A stretch of DNA of 64,000 nt from Ailanthus altissimus (Eukaryota > Streptophyta > Magnoliopsida > Sapindales > Simaroubaceae): positions 3,174,501 through 3,238,500 of the forward strand of contig OX327696.1 of NCBI GenBank assembly GCA_946807835.1, in the 5' to 3' direction. How positions within the stretch are numbered: position 1 is the stretch's first letter; the number at the start of each line of letters is the position of its first letter. Positions 11,550 to 23,498 of the stretch are shown here, piece by piece. The notes below the pieces were generated by a model that saw only the letters and a program-made list of their open reading frames with translations, did no database searches and was not told the origin of the DNA. The position numbers and the translations under genes are program-made.

Positions 11550-11905
11550 GGAAATCACCGAACGCGTCGCCGGCCACTGTTCCTTTAGATCCCGGTTATT
11601 CTATGGCGACGTGACCAACATCGCCCATCTCAAATTACTTAAAATCTTCCGGTTGTTTCAATGCTATTGACGACATGCCCACTTGAGGTTAAAAATCATC
11701 GGACGCGCCGTCGGAACACCAATACTGCCCGTCACTGTCACTTCAGATCTCGGCCATTCTACGGCGACGTCACCGACACTGCCTCGACTAAAAGAATCCT
11801 CAGTCACTGGCCGTTCAAACTCCGCTGAGTTTAGGCCAATCGGAGGTCGAAGCCGGCCGAATGCGCCACTTAAAGCTTACTGTTTCATGTTAAGGGTTTG
11901 TTTGT
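11550..11905 (+). other. GC-rich duplicated segment replacing gag
   Basis: In a very AT-rich window this stretch is conspicuously GC-rich. It consists of two diverged copies of about 140 bp: one from about 11549 (GAAATCACCGAACGCGTCGC), the other from about 11690 (AAAATCATCGGACGCGCCGT), each ending in a TCTATGGCGACGT or TCTACGGCGACGT block. An open frame at 11683-11907 crosses it but matches no family I know. It may be captured host sequence or the 5' leader of the element. Confidence 0.5.
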
Positions 11906-11924
11906 AAAATTTTCAGTATTTGGA

Positions 11925-12205
11925 GGTCAGATCGTAATATTATATTTTTAGGGTTTGAAATTTCTAAAAGTTTTAGGGCTATTTTGCAATTATAATATTT
12001 TTAAAGGTCATTTTATAATTTAAAAAAAATATAAGGGTCACCTTGTAATTATTAAATTTAAGGGGTAATTTTGTAATTAATAAAAAATTTAGGGCCTAAT
12101 TTGTAATTACTAAAAGTTGAAGGGTTAATTTGTAATTCTTAAAAGTTTAGAGGTTAACTTGTAATTAGTACAAGTTTAGGACTTAAGTTGTTATTAGTGA
12201 ATTTT
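11925..12205 (+). repeat. Minisatellite of about 34 bp inside the copia element
   Basis: Roughly eight degenerate copies of a unit like AAAAGTTTAGGGTTAATTTG plus TAATTA. Each carries a GGG or GGT core and a TTGTAATTA block. It sits between the GC-rich segment and the start of recognisable pol. Confidence 0.75.
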
Positions 12206-12224
12206 TTTTTTTTGTGATTTATAG

Positions 12225-15200
12225 ATAAGTGTGATACTTCTCGATATTATTCTGCTGATTTTACTTTACCTAAACTGTACCACATACCTGGACTATCTCA
12301 AGGTGCTACTTTTACAGGACCTGTTGTTACTACTGCACAAGATAGTGCAAATGATTCCTCTAATAATCTTGAATCTTTACTCTGTCTACTCCTTTCTAAT
12401 TCTAGTAAACCCTTAATTTCTGTTTTCTCTAATATTTCAGGTAATTCTTCTTGGTATTGTGACTTTGTATGTTGCAATCACATGACTTCTGATCCTATAA
12501 TTTTCTCCTCTAAAACTTTTATTTCCTATTTATCATCTATTCAAACTGCTAATGGTTCTCTCATGAAAGTTAACCATGTTGGTCAAATGGATTGCCCTAA
12601 TCTCTCTAGATCTGACACTTTTTTATTCCTAACCATACATTAAATCTTTTGTCTGTTGGTCAATTATGCGAACTTGGTCTTAATGTCTTGTTTATTACTT
12701 CTGGTTGTTGTGTGCAGGATCCAAAGATCGGTCAGACTCTTGGGATAGGCCGTAAGGTTGGATGTCTATATGAACTTATTTCTTTAGATCTATCCTTTCT
12801 ATATTCTTCATCTGCAACATCTACCTCTTTAGTGCTTTCAATACATCTCATTTAGGTTATGCGTCAGTCAATCGCATTCGATCTTTAGTATCCAGTGGTC
12901 ATTTAGGTATTGTTTCTGATAATAAAGATGATTGTCGTACATGTCATTTAGCTAAACAACCAGCTTTATCTTTTGATAATAGTACTATTGTCTTTCATGC
13001 TCTATTTGATCTTGTACATTCTGATATATGAGGTCCTTCTCTAAATGCCACAATAGGAGGATCCAAATATTTTGTGATCTTCGTTGATGACTATTCTCGA
13101 TATACTTGGTTGTTCTTATGAAACAAAGATCCGAATTTATTAAAGTTTACCGAGATTTTGCTTAAATGCTTAAAACTCAATTCTCATGTCCTATTAAGGT
13201 TTTCTGCACTGATAATGCTATAGAGTATAGAGGTTTTGATTTTTTAAATCGTTTACAGGAACATGGTACTATATGTCAAAGGTATTGTCCTGGTACATCT
13301 CAGTAAAATTAGAGAACTGAACGTAAACATAGACATATTTTAGACACTACTCGTGCTCTTCTTATCTCTTCCTCTTGTCCTGAACGTTTTTGGGGAGAAG
13401 CAGATTTGATCGCTGTCTTTACCATTAATCGTATTCTTTCTTTTGTTATAGAGAACAAGTCACCTTATGAGCATCTTTATGGAACTCCACCTAATTACAA
13501 ACTCCTCAAAGTATTTGGTTGTGTTTGTTTTGTCTCACTTCAAAAACATGAGCACATTAAACTCAAGCCACGTACTCAATTATGTTGCTTCTTAAGATAC
13601 GACATAGAATATAAAGGTTATAGGTATTGAAATCCTATATTAAACCATCTTCGTGTTTCTTGTCATGTAGTATTTCTCGAGCATATGATTTTTTTTTTGT
13701 ATCTAACTTCATGTCTGTGTCTCCTTCTATGTCATAATTTTTTACAGATAATTCTGTTGATCTTTATCCCAATACTTCACCTACAGATATTTCTTCTGAG
13801 TTTATACATGTGAATCTGTTGAAACGACGCCTGCTATTGAGCCTCCTACCTCATTTGAAGGATCTGCTCTCAACATCTATGAGGCCTCCTCTACACCCTC
13901 TCTTTGTTGTTCATTTTGGGTAAGAGAACTTTCTGTTAAACTTCGTGATTATCACTGTTTCTCTACTACCCTTTCTTTATATAAGCCTCAATCATATTCC
14001 GAGACTAGTTCTGATTCTGTTTGTCAGCAAGCAATGACATCAGAATTGTAGGCCCTTAAGAAGTCGCATACTTGAGATTTTATTACTCTTCCATCTAATA
14101 AAACTGCCATTGGATACAAATGGGTGTACAAGATCAAGATCAAATCTGATGGATCTATTAAGCGTTATAAAGCCTGCCTTGTTGCCAAAGGCTTTACTCA
14201 AGAATATAGAATTAATTATGAAGAAACTTTTGCCCAAGTTACTAGACTTACTTCTGTTCGCAGTTTATTGGCTGTTGCTGCAGTTCGTGGTTGGACATTA
14301 TTTCAGATGGATGTCAAAAATGCTTTCCTTAATGGTGATCTTACTGAAGAAGTGTATATGAAGCCTACTCATGGTTATCCACATCCTCCAGGCAAAGTCT
14401 GTAAACTTTGTCGTGCTCTATAATATCTTAAACAAGCTCATCGTGCATGGTTTGCAAAGTTTAGTGAGACTATTCTTCAACATGGTTTTCAGTCTAGTTC
14501 ACATGACTTAGTTATTTTTGTCTACAAGACAGTATAAGGTTGTGTTCTCTTTCTTCTCTATGTTGATGATATGATTATCACGGATGATGATCTTCTTGGT
14601 ATTTTCACTCTCAAGAACTTTCTGCAGTAACACTTTAAAATGAAAGATCTTGGCAACCTCAGTTATTTCTTTGGCCTTGAAGTACTATTCGACTCTACTG
14701 GGTATTATCTTTCTCAGGCTAAATATGCATCTAATCTACTTACTAAAGCTGGATTGACAGACAATAAGACTGCCTCCACTCTCCTAGAGCCTAATACCAA
14801 ACTCTGATGGTAGATACTCTTCTAAGTTATGCTACCCTTTATCGTCAGTTGGTTGGTAGTTTGGTCTATCTTATAGTTACTCGCCCAGACATTGCTTATG
14901 CTGTTTATGTTGTCAGTCAGTTTATAGCCGCTCATCATACCTCTCATTATGCAGCAATTCTTCATATCCTACGTTATCTCAAAGGTACACTTTTTCACGG
15001 TCTTCATTTTTTGGCTCACTCTCTGCTCGTGTTACGAGCTTATGCTGATGCAGATTGGGCGGGTGATCCTACGGATTGATGATTAACTACTGGATGTTGT
15101 CTTTTCTTGAGTGATTCTCTTCTTTTATGGAAAAGTAAGAAAACAGACAATTACTGCTCGCTTGAGTACTGAAGCTGAGTATCGTGCTCTTGCAGATACT

Positions 15201-15480
15201 ACCCAATAGATTATTTAGCTCTACTGGCTTCTTGAAGATATAGTCATTTCTCACACTAGAGCTACATCTCTTTATTGTGACAATCAAAGTGCTATCCAAA
15301 TTACCCACAATGATGTTTTTCATGAGCAGACTAAACATATTGAAACAGATTATCATTTTGTTCGGTAACACGTTTTTTAAGGCACTATTACGCTCCATTC
15401 CATCTCATTTAAGGAGCAACCTGCTGATATCTTTACCAAATATCTACTTCCTCACCGTTTTCATGCTCTAGTCTCCAAAC
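12225..15480 (+). pseudogene. Copia pol polyprotein, decayed
   Basis: Domains in order: protease-type segment (CCNHMTSD, about 12470), GAG-pre-integrase (GRKVGCLYELISL, about 12750), integrase zinc finger (CRTCHLAK, about 12935) and core (HSDI, then DDYSRYTWLF near 13090), with a stop replacing the Trp after HSDI. Integrase tail at 13406-13630; reverse transcriptase from about 14100 (QMDVKNAFLNGDL; YVDDMII near 14560); RNase H (ADADWAGDPTD near 15045). Stops at about 14421, 14538 and 14629, among others, kill the polyprotein. The closest well-known type is the RE1-like plant copia. Confidence 0.85.
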
Positions 15481-15713
15481 TCAAGCTTGTTTTTACTGTG
15501 CCATCTTGAGTTTGAAGGGGGTTAGGGGTTATTAAAGTATTATTTTAGAATGATTCTGGAATAATTCTTTTATACTCTCTTACTATATATATATATATAT
15601 ATCATTAATGTAAAATATTATTTCCTATTATGTATATGTTTTAAGCTTATATAAAGACAAACCTTGTATATTATTCGACACAGTGAAATATAGTCCTCTT
15701 TATATTTCTCATA

Positions 15714-16014
15714 GATAGGTTAATATTTTTTTAAAAAATCTATATAATATTTGAAAATAGTACTAGATTGACAGAATTTATGTTTTAATTTTAATTCTAC
15801 ACATGATATATAACATAAAAAATTATTAATCTAAAACGATGAGGTATTCATTAATTGGATACTAAATTTTATACCTTAAAAAAATTGAAATAATACAGAA
15901 AAATTTTAGTATCTATTCTTTAATTCAAACATATACAAAAATGTTGGTTTTCCTTGTTGTTTAGTTGTGATAGTAAATAGAATTCTGCTTTTCTAACATA
16001 CATGTGAATTTATA
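15714..16014. other. AT-rich spacer, continuation of duplicated block
   Basis: Bases 15714-15775 match about 39405-39455, so they belong to the duplicated block on the far side of the copia insertion. The rest is AT-rich with no gene visible. Confidence 0.6.
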
Positions 16015-18300
16015 TGAAATGACCCACCTCACAGTTTTTTATAAACTTTAGGACGGATCTTGATCGTTATCCTGTGGACAATTTAAGAACACTCTCTACA
16101 TTAGAAATTCTACCGAAATTTCGATAAAATTTCTCCTGTTTTATGGACATTCTCAAACCTGCAATTTAAAGAATAACACTTCTGTAAACACAATACTATC
16201 AACCAAACTTCCAAACTTCTCATATCTCAACCGCAATTCATCACATCAACATCAATAAAAATTAATACACTTATAACTCATACGTCAACATATTCTCAAG
16301 ATCTAAAATAGAGTTATCAAGCTCATGGCATCAAAAGCTAAAAAAAAATATAAACACCATAATACAAATTTATAATCTACAAGCTAAACATGCTGAATTC
16401 CTATAGGCCCAAAAGGAAAAAAAGAGTCCATATATCCTATATGGCTCACAAAAGACATAAAGCACCACCACGTAACCCATCCTAACTAGTTGCTGAGCTG
16501 AGGACGTCTACTGTCTCTTGAGATGGGAAAAAGTGAAGGGGGGAGAGTTTGCACGAAACTCGGTGAGTGGAATAATTTTAAAATAAAATGAGAAAAATGA
16601 TAATGATAATAATAACAATAATAATAATAAACCTTTAAAGTATAAATATTAATCTTAACATAAATAATGTAAATAATTTAAAATATTATAAGAATCATCA
16701 AATCTCATTTTAGTCATGCTATAAATGAAAGTTCTACAAGATATGATATAATATTATAAATAATATGTCATGAGATATAAATATTTAAGTATTTAAATCC
16801 TTTTTTTAAACATTACACTAAATTAGTACTCAGGAAAAAAATCTCGTCGTATCCAGAATATCCCTCGGGCAGAGCATTGGACGTACTTATCTATATATCA
16901 TTTCAAATCCTCGTCTTACGCATGCACATAGTAAACCGGCTCCCAAAGAACAAAGCACCGATACATATGGCCCAATGCCTATATATGTATAGATGGGCCT
17001 CAAAGGCCTGAATCTCATATCTCTAACTAATAGGGGAGGGTACTGCCTAGTGATTTGAAAACTACTTCTATTTTTACAATTGTAAACTCATTGAATCTTA
17101 TCTCATGCCTTATACTTAAACAAATAAATCATTTAAACATATTTCTATCAATATAACAATCTATAACATTACTTGCAAATGTTTGAGGAGTCAAACTATA
17201 ATATAAATGCGTTTTTCATAATGTAAAATAAATACTTAATTTAAATATGTCCAAGAATTTAAATTAATAAGGTAAAATAAATAATTTAACTAAAAATTAA
17301 GTACTCATCATATTTCATAGACTTTATAAAATGATGCGTAATAAATGAAATCTTTAATATGAGAAATAAACTATATATATATATACATATATAATATAAA
17401 TTCCACTCACAAAAAGTGATGATGTTTATTAGAAATACGTTGCCAGGACACGTCATGCTCGAGAACCCTCCTAAATGAGACAAAATGTACTATTATTCAT
17501 TGATAAGAAAATTAATACCCAAATTGACGATTCTACACAAAATCTATTTCACAAAATGATAACATAACGAATTATACATTACCAACTCGTTGGATAGATG
17601 CGAATTTTATAGTATGGGGTCCAACTCGTTCCGTAAATTTTCTATGGGTCATAAAATGAAGAAAAATAATAATTTAAGTCATTAATTTAGTAAATACAAA
17701 ATTACCCTCAAAACTAAGGGTTAGAGTTTTTCTAAAACCTAAATCCCTCTCTTTTTATGAAATTCTACTCTCCAACATATAATTAATAATAAAAACTTTA
17801 AACTAGAGTGATAATCTTACTTCCAAAAACTTGGATACTCTTTCTCACACTAGCTCTCTATCTCTAAAATTTTAATTGTTTAAATTTCTCTCTAATTAGA
17901 GAAATCGTAATACTAAGAGATTTAAATTCATGTTTAAAGTATTACTCATAATTTAATCACTTAAAAATATTGATGAGTTAACAAAGAGAAACAAGAAATT
18001 AAAAGGAAAAGTTATGAGAAGTTACCTTTGTTTTCTCTTGACAAGCACACTTTAGAGAAGAATAAAAATTGTGTTTTATTTCTGTTTGTTAACTAATATA
18101 AAATAAAATTGAGTTTTAGTGGACTTGTGTTTTATTCCTTGGCCTCTATAGAGATCCGCTAGCGGCTCAACTTGGTCAGATGGGTGCGTGCGCTTCGAAG
18201 TAAAAAGTATATATATATTTTTGAGCTTAAAAGTGGTTATACGGGTGAGGGCCTCAATATGTTAAGCTGGCAGAGATACATTTGAGAGGAAAACTATGAC
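16015..18300 (-). repeat. Gypsy-like LTR repeat, copy 1
   Basis: Starts TGAAATGACCCACCTCACAG and is collinear, with high similarity, with 23810-25529 plus 27557-27883. The family's complete copy is bounded by TG...CA and a target duplication, so this is probably another solo LTR lying in reverse orientation (LTR 3' end GGGTCGTTTCA). The right end is uncertain, between 18130 and 18300, and I found no target duplication for this copy. No coding capacity. Confidence 0.6.
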
Positions 18301-18409
18301 ATTATTAAGAATTTTTTACGTTAAAAAAAAGGCCTAAAAAATTGACTCTTTCTGTTAAATTAAAAATGATTGATTATCCACTATATTAAAAATAAATAAA
18401 TAGTCGTAA

Positions 18410-18548
18410 AAAAAATGCCTGAGCTGCTTTCGGTATTAAGTGAAAAAAGAAAAAGGAAAGCTCTTAAAGTTTAAACTTTTTGCTGCGATAATATTCCATA
18501 GTTGACGTTATTTTGGCTTCATTATTAACGTTTCTAGTTTGAAGTTCT
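18410..18548 (-). pseudogene. FAR exon-5 fragment, direct orientation
   Basis: Matches 61880-62015 of the FAR gene: the intron 5 edge and the 3' half of the exon encoding the [17 protein letters not shown] region. Shared blocks include AGTTTAAAC, TTGACGTTATT and AGTTTGAAG. It lies in the same orientation as the gene and looks like the continuation of FAR remnant 1 beyond the transposon insertions. Confidence 0.7.
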
Positions 18549-18568
18549 TTTTTATGATAAAATTTAAC

Positions 18569-18749
18569 GAGTAATACTACACTTTTTATAAAATAACGTC
18601 GTACTTTTTAAATATTATTTTAAATAATATATTAAATGATGAAATAATATAATAAATAATTTTAAAAATTATACTATTTTTTCACCCAAAATTATTTACA
18701 CATTTAGAATAAAAATTTTAAAATAACAATTAAAAATGTAACATTATTC
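18569..18749. mobile_element. Small MITE-like AT-rich element
   Basis: About 181 bp with imperfect terminal inverted repeats, GAGTAATACTAC on the left and the complement of GTAACATTATTC on the right (9 of 12 matching). No coding capacity. Similar AT-rich sequence occurs near 18850-19140 and 880-975. The superfamily is unclear and no target duplication could be fixed. Confidence 0.45.
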
Positions 18750-18754
18750 ATAAA

Positions 18755-18839
18755 GAGCTTCAAACTAAAATTGCCAATAACGAAACCCCAATAAAGTCAA
18801 TTATCAAAGATTTAGGCAGCAAAAGATTTAAACTTTAAG
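18755..18839 (+). pseudogene. FAR exon-5 fragment, inverted copy
   Basis: The reverse complement of this stretch matches the same FAR exon-5 region as 18466-18548 (blocks TTGCTGCCTAAATCTTT, AATTGAC, AGTTTGAAGC). With the direct copy it forms an inverted pair separated by the MITE-like element. Confidence 0.7.
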
Positions 18840-18840
18840 A

Positions 18841-19680
18841 TTTAGCTAGTAATGTAATGTTATACTTCTCAGACATTATCCCAAAATTTTAATTTTAAAT
18901 TGATGTATTAAATAATAATTGGGTGAAAAAATAATATAATTTTTAAAATCATTCATTACATTATTTTATCATTCAATAAATAATGTTATATTTTTTAAAT
19001 AGTATTTTAAATTTTTTATCTTAAATAATATATCAAACAACCATAAGATAGTAAAATGATATATTAAGTGATTTTGAAAGTTATACTATTTTATTATTTA
19101 ATAATTATTTGATACAGTAATCTAAAAAATTTAGATGAGTGATAAAGACTTGTGAACTAAAAATCACAAAAAAAAAAAAAAGGATTTAAATGTTTATTTT
19201 TAAAAAAAAAATCTCACACGTGATACATCAATTATGACCTCCATGATAGTATACTAACTTGGCATTCTTGCGTTCAATCAACCAGAGGTTACAATAAAAA
19301 GTAGAGGTCTTCCCCCCTGTTTATTTATTTAGTTATTTTTTTTTATCGGTTGATGTTAATGCAATTTTTAAAAAAGTGGCTTAAATTATTTAAAATTATA
19401 AAATTTTGATAAATCTATAAATATCTAGATAATTATAGAAAAGTGTTTAAATATGAGTTGTAGAATAACAAACAAATCTTCTTAAAATCATAAATTTTAT
19501 AATTTTCCTTTTTATTCTAAAAATATTTCTTTTTCAACTCAAATCTTTTCTATTTTCCCATAAAACATATTTTGTTACAAAAACTTCACTAAATAAATAT
19601 CCCCAAAATTCTTTTCAAAAGTATAGGAGACAAAATTACTATCATTATCTAACAGATTTTTCCCAGAAAGCAAACAAGAC
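18841..19680 (+). promoter_or_regulatory. Upstream region of BAHD-1
   Basis: AT-rich. Bases 19115-19315 align with about 39475-39680 upstream of BAHD-2 (shared CTCACACGTGATACA and AGGTCTTCCCCC-like blocks). About 330 bp at 19320-19650 are present only here and push the older upstream sequence away from the start codon. CTATAAATATC near 19420 could be a TATA box. CACGTG near 19216 is a G-box-type hexamer that is kept in both copies. Confidence 0.45.
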
Positions 19681-20393
19681 ATGGAGCTCCGTATCATTTC
19701 CACAGAAATCATCAAACCATCTTCTCCAACTCCTCACCACCTAAAAACTTATAGCCTCTCTATGATGGATCAGTTTTCACGATATGCTTACTTCCCATTA
19801 ATTTTCTTTTACTCAGAAGTAGAAAATAATACTGTAAAAATTACTGATCACCTCAAAAAATCTCTCTCAGAAATATTAGTCCACTATTATCCTCTTGCAG
19901 GGCGTGTGAAAGATGATTATTCTATTGATTGTGATGATAATGGTGTCCCTTTTGTTGAAGCCCATATAGCCAGTGAAATATCTGAGGTCCTCAAAAATCC
20001 AGAGATCAATATACTGGAACAACTAGTGCCAGTCAATTTGAATGAAGAGGTAAGTTTTCAAACTGATTTATTTTAACGGTTCAATCTTTTGTTTATCTGT
20101 CTTTCTCTAAATCTTCAAAACAAATAATTTACTGTACTTTCATTTATTCAGCTCAATATTTCGGTTTAAAAAAGATCAAGACAGCATTGATTGATATATG
20201 GACTTTCAGATTCTCAGTCTCAAGTTTCCATCATTTTCTTGCACTGCATGATTAAATATATTAATTGAAAGAACCCATTATGTTTTCCGTTTTCTAATCT
20301 TTGAAAGATAAAGACTTGTTATATTTCTCGAGTAGCTGTATTTTTTTAAAAACAATTCTCGCTGTATTAAATTCACCAAAAAATATATATATA

Positions 20394-20441
<48 letters not shown>

Positions 20442-21463
20442 AATTGACAGGACAGGTGCGAATATAGTTAATCGCTTATTTTCTGCATTTACTTCATATC
20501 ATATGAAATTTTCATTTCTTTTCTTTTTTTATACTAATTAGATCATTGTTTCTACCCTCTTTTTGTCAGTTTAATCTCGCAATTCAAGTTAATCGCTTTG
20601 ATTGTGGTGGAGTGGCAATTTGTGCTTATTTTGGACATGTTGTAGCCGACGCAACAACAGCAGCAAGTTTTGTTAAAAATTGGGCAAAAGTTGCTTCTGG
20701 TTTTAATGATATCAGATATGCGACATTTGATTGCACATCAATATTTCCTCCGCGTCATTTGACGACAAGCTGGTCGAGGAGTTTCGTCGAGAAAAAAAGT
20801 CCGACAGAAAATACAACAAAAAGGTTTAGGTTTGATGGTTCTAAAATAGCCATTCTAAGAGAGAAAATTAGCAACACTGGGTCATCTACGTATTATCCAA
20901 CTCGCTTTGAGGCCGTGTCCGCAGTTATTTGGAGTGCTTTAATAGCCATGGCTACAGAGAGGAATGAATCTTCTCCTTCAGCAATCATCCCTGTGAATTT
21001 ACGAAAGCGAATGAATCCACCGTTGCCGCCGCATTGCATTGGGAACATCGCTCTCGTGATAGCAACCAAAGTGATGGATCATGAGGCAACTGATGATTAC
21101 AACAGTTTAGCTAGAAACATTCATGAATGCGTAAAGATGGTGAATGGCGATTACGTGAGCAAAGTAAAAAAAGATGATAATTTTGTTAATGAGTTAATAA
21201 AAGTATGTGAAGAAATTGGAAAAACTGATGAGATGTTTTGTTTTAGTAGCTGGGGAAGATTGCCATTTTATGAAGCAGATTTTGGATGGGGAAAGCCAAC
21301 GTGGGTAGCCACTGCCAGCAGGGGAAAAGGATTTGGGATTTTCTTAGACACTTGCGACGGTGAAGGAATTGAAGTATGGATTGCATTGTCCAAAAACAAC
21401 ATGGCCAAATTTCAAAACAATGATGGCATCCTTACTTATGCTTCTTTTGATCCCACCATATGA
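19681..21463 (+). CDS. BAHD acyltransferase, copy 1 (intact)
   Basis: Two exons, 19681-20049 and 20570-21463, joined in phase 0 across a GTAAGT donor and a TTTTTGTCAG acceptor, give 420 residues, the normal size for a cytosolic BAHD enzyme. Residues about 5-15 (IISTEIIKPSSPTP) and LVHYYPLAGRV are the family N-terminal signatures. The catalytic HxxxD is HVVAD, just after CGGVAICAYFG, early in exon 2. The structural DFGWG motif is DFGWGKPTWV, and a conserved NLRKRMNPPLP block precedes it. These enzymes move an acyl group from acyl-CoA to an alcohol or amine. Overall pattern is closest to vinorine-synthase-like members, but the substrate cannot be read from sequence. AATAAA near 21614 may be the poly(A) signal. 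Its near-twin is at 39722-42534. Confidence 0.92.
20386..20437. repeat. AT/GT microsatellite in the BAHD-1 intron
   Basis: A run of ATATAT with a TGTGTG core inside the 520-bp intron. The BAHD-2 intron has a shorter AT run near 41449-41464. Confidence 0.85.
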
Positions 21464-22532
21464 GAGCTTCGATGTTGGATTAAACTGCGTAGTTGCATTG
21501 GAATATTCCGACTTATGTCAAAAAATTTATTCTCTGAACGTTATGATTTTGTTGAATTATGTATTTGATTGACTCAATATTCTCTTCTAATGATCTTATC
21601 TTTATCTAAGCAAATAAAGGTTGGCGATCGGTTATAATTAGTAATGTGGTTGTGTGTCCTTTCCATATATAAAATAGTAATTAGATGAGTTTTTTTTAAT
21701 AATATTAATTAATTCTGGTACTTCAAATTTATTCACATTCAGTTGATGATGTACAGTTACAATGAAGAAAAAATTTAATAATGTAAATTGGCTCATGTAA
21801 TTTTGTTTATGTTGAAAGAAACACCTTCCCTTTAGGAAATTAGGTCAAATGATGAACCCTAATTGAGATCAACCTTAAGTCTAAATAACTTGTTGTATTA
21901 AAATTATGTGATGACAAGCAAATATAATATCAAAAATACGAAAAACAAATTAAATAAGAATATAATACAACCAATATATACGATTCGACAAATACCTACC
22001 ACTATAGTGTATCAAAAAAACATAATCTCTTTTATTAATTTTTTAAAAAATTATAAAAAAAATAAAAAACTCTCAAAAAAATTTATGCCACATACCTTCA
22101 TTATTCTAAGAACAATAAATCACTTAATTTTGTTTACCTATTTGTAACTCCTATCCACTTTCCATATATTTGATACTTTTTCTCATTTGCGGGGAAGAAT
22201 CCTAAGTTATTCAAGGTGTGTCTTGAGAAGTAAATCATAAATTTTTTAACTGAATCCTATAAATCGGTAGGAATTGACTATTGATAAAGCAAATGCATTA
22301 ATTATCTCATTGCATGTTCATGATGCATCATATATCGAAATTGGACCAGAATCTTGTAATTAAAGATTGATGAAAAGAAAAATAGTAAAAGAATAAATTG
22401 TAACTATTCAAGTACATATACCAAAAGAATTTTAAACATTTAAATAAATTTAAACTAAAAGTGGATTCTAAGTGATTTAAAGTAGAAAGTGAATCAATTT
22501 TATTCAATCAATCCAACAATCCTATTACTTTT
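21464..22532. other. 3' flank of BAHD-1, no gene
   Basis: Bases 21464-21660 and about 22130-22410 align with 42535-42720 and 42955-43290 downstream of BAHD-2, so this is duplicated 3' flank. The rest is AT-rich, and open frames such as 21908-22147 are Asn/Lys/Ile-rich and not convincing. Confidence 0.7.
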
Positions 22533-23498
22533 TGTTGTAGATATTAAGTTATGTTCTTCAGTTTGACACTTTTATAATATTAACTAAGTTACAATTTTGA
22601 TATATTTTTTATTTTATGCACAATGAAAAATTATAACTCACACCATAAGTAAGAATATATAAGATCAACACACCAATAAAGATAAACAAAATAAATCAAT
22701 TAACAAGACACAAGATATACGTGGTTCGACCCAAAATTACCTACGTTCACGAAAGATCCATGATCCAGGTTCTTATTATTGATATAGATCACTAAGTATC
22801 TTCTTACATCATCAATAATCCCACAAGACCTCTGAGTATATTTCATAGAGACCTCTAAGTACCTACCCTTAGATCACCATGACTCCCAAAGGTCTCTTAG
22901 TATCTCATCATAAGAGATTTTTATAAGGAATACAAGAATAGCCCGAACATCTAAGTCAAATGAGCTATGGTAATCTTTTGTTTACTCAAGAACCAAAAGA
23001 AAACACTCCCCAAAAGGTTACACCATAGTGCACCACGCACTTAGTGCCTACCTAACTCCTTTATTCTCTTTTATGGTTACATTTTAAAACTTTAGATGCT
23101 TGATTTTCTTTCGTGTTTAGAAGGGTTTATATAGTGAATAAAACACTCTTAGAAACCATAACCTAGTTAGAATAAGAGTCCTTATCTATAGAAGTCCTAA
23201 TCATACTTAAAGAAGTCAATTGAGCCAAAACAGGAAATACCCTAAAGTTGCCTTGTAAATAGTAAATGCATGTACAGTACCCTTGTGAACAGTACATGCT
23301 GTGAACAACACCCGTCGCCATGCCAAACAATGCTCGCCGTGAACAGTGGTGCTGCATGAATAGCATCCATTCTTTTTGCTTTTCCATTTTGCTTATCTCT
23401 TGTACACCCAGTGCGTACTTGATTTCATAGTGACTCTACTCTTAGTATTTATCTCAATTTTTACTCATACAAAATTATTAGATCAATAATTTCCAACA
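22533..23498 (-). mobile_element. Solo LTR of the element-1/2 family, reverse strand
   Basis: TG...CA termini and a perfect 5-bp target duplication CTTTT (22528-22532 and 23499-23503). As reverse complement it matches the solo LTR at 40374-41387, including the palindrome-bearing CGCACTTAGTGCC segment near 23034. Its GC-rich module is replaced here by a series of GTGAACAGTAC/GTGAACAAC-like repeats (about 23255-23370). Confidence 0.88.

Larger units (their letters stand above)
11488..15713 (+). mobile_element. Decayed Ty1/copia element with gag replaced
   Basis: A 55-bp 5' LTR remnant (11488-11545, TGTTAAAG) matches the start of the 3' LTR (15530-15713, TATTAAAG), which follows a GAAGGGGGTTAGGGG polypurine tract. 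Flanks AATAG (11483-11487) and GATAG (15714-15718) are a near-perfect 5-bp target duplication. The unoccupied site is seen at about 39400, where CAACAAATAGGTTAATATT is continuous. Gag is absent; its place is taken by a GC-rich duplicated segment and a minisatellite. pol is present but has many stops and frameshifts. Confidence 0.85.

Noticed and set aside
11683..11907. 74-codon frame in the GC-rich segment as a gene
   Set aside because: No recognisable domain; the frame crosses two diverged tandem copies whose shared sequence is not kept in the same reading frame.
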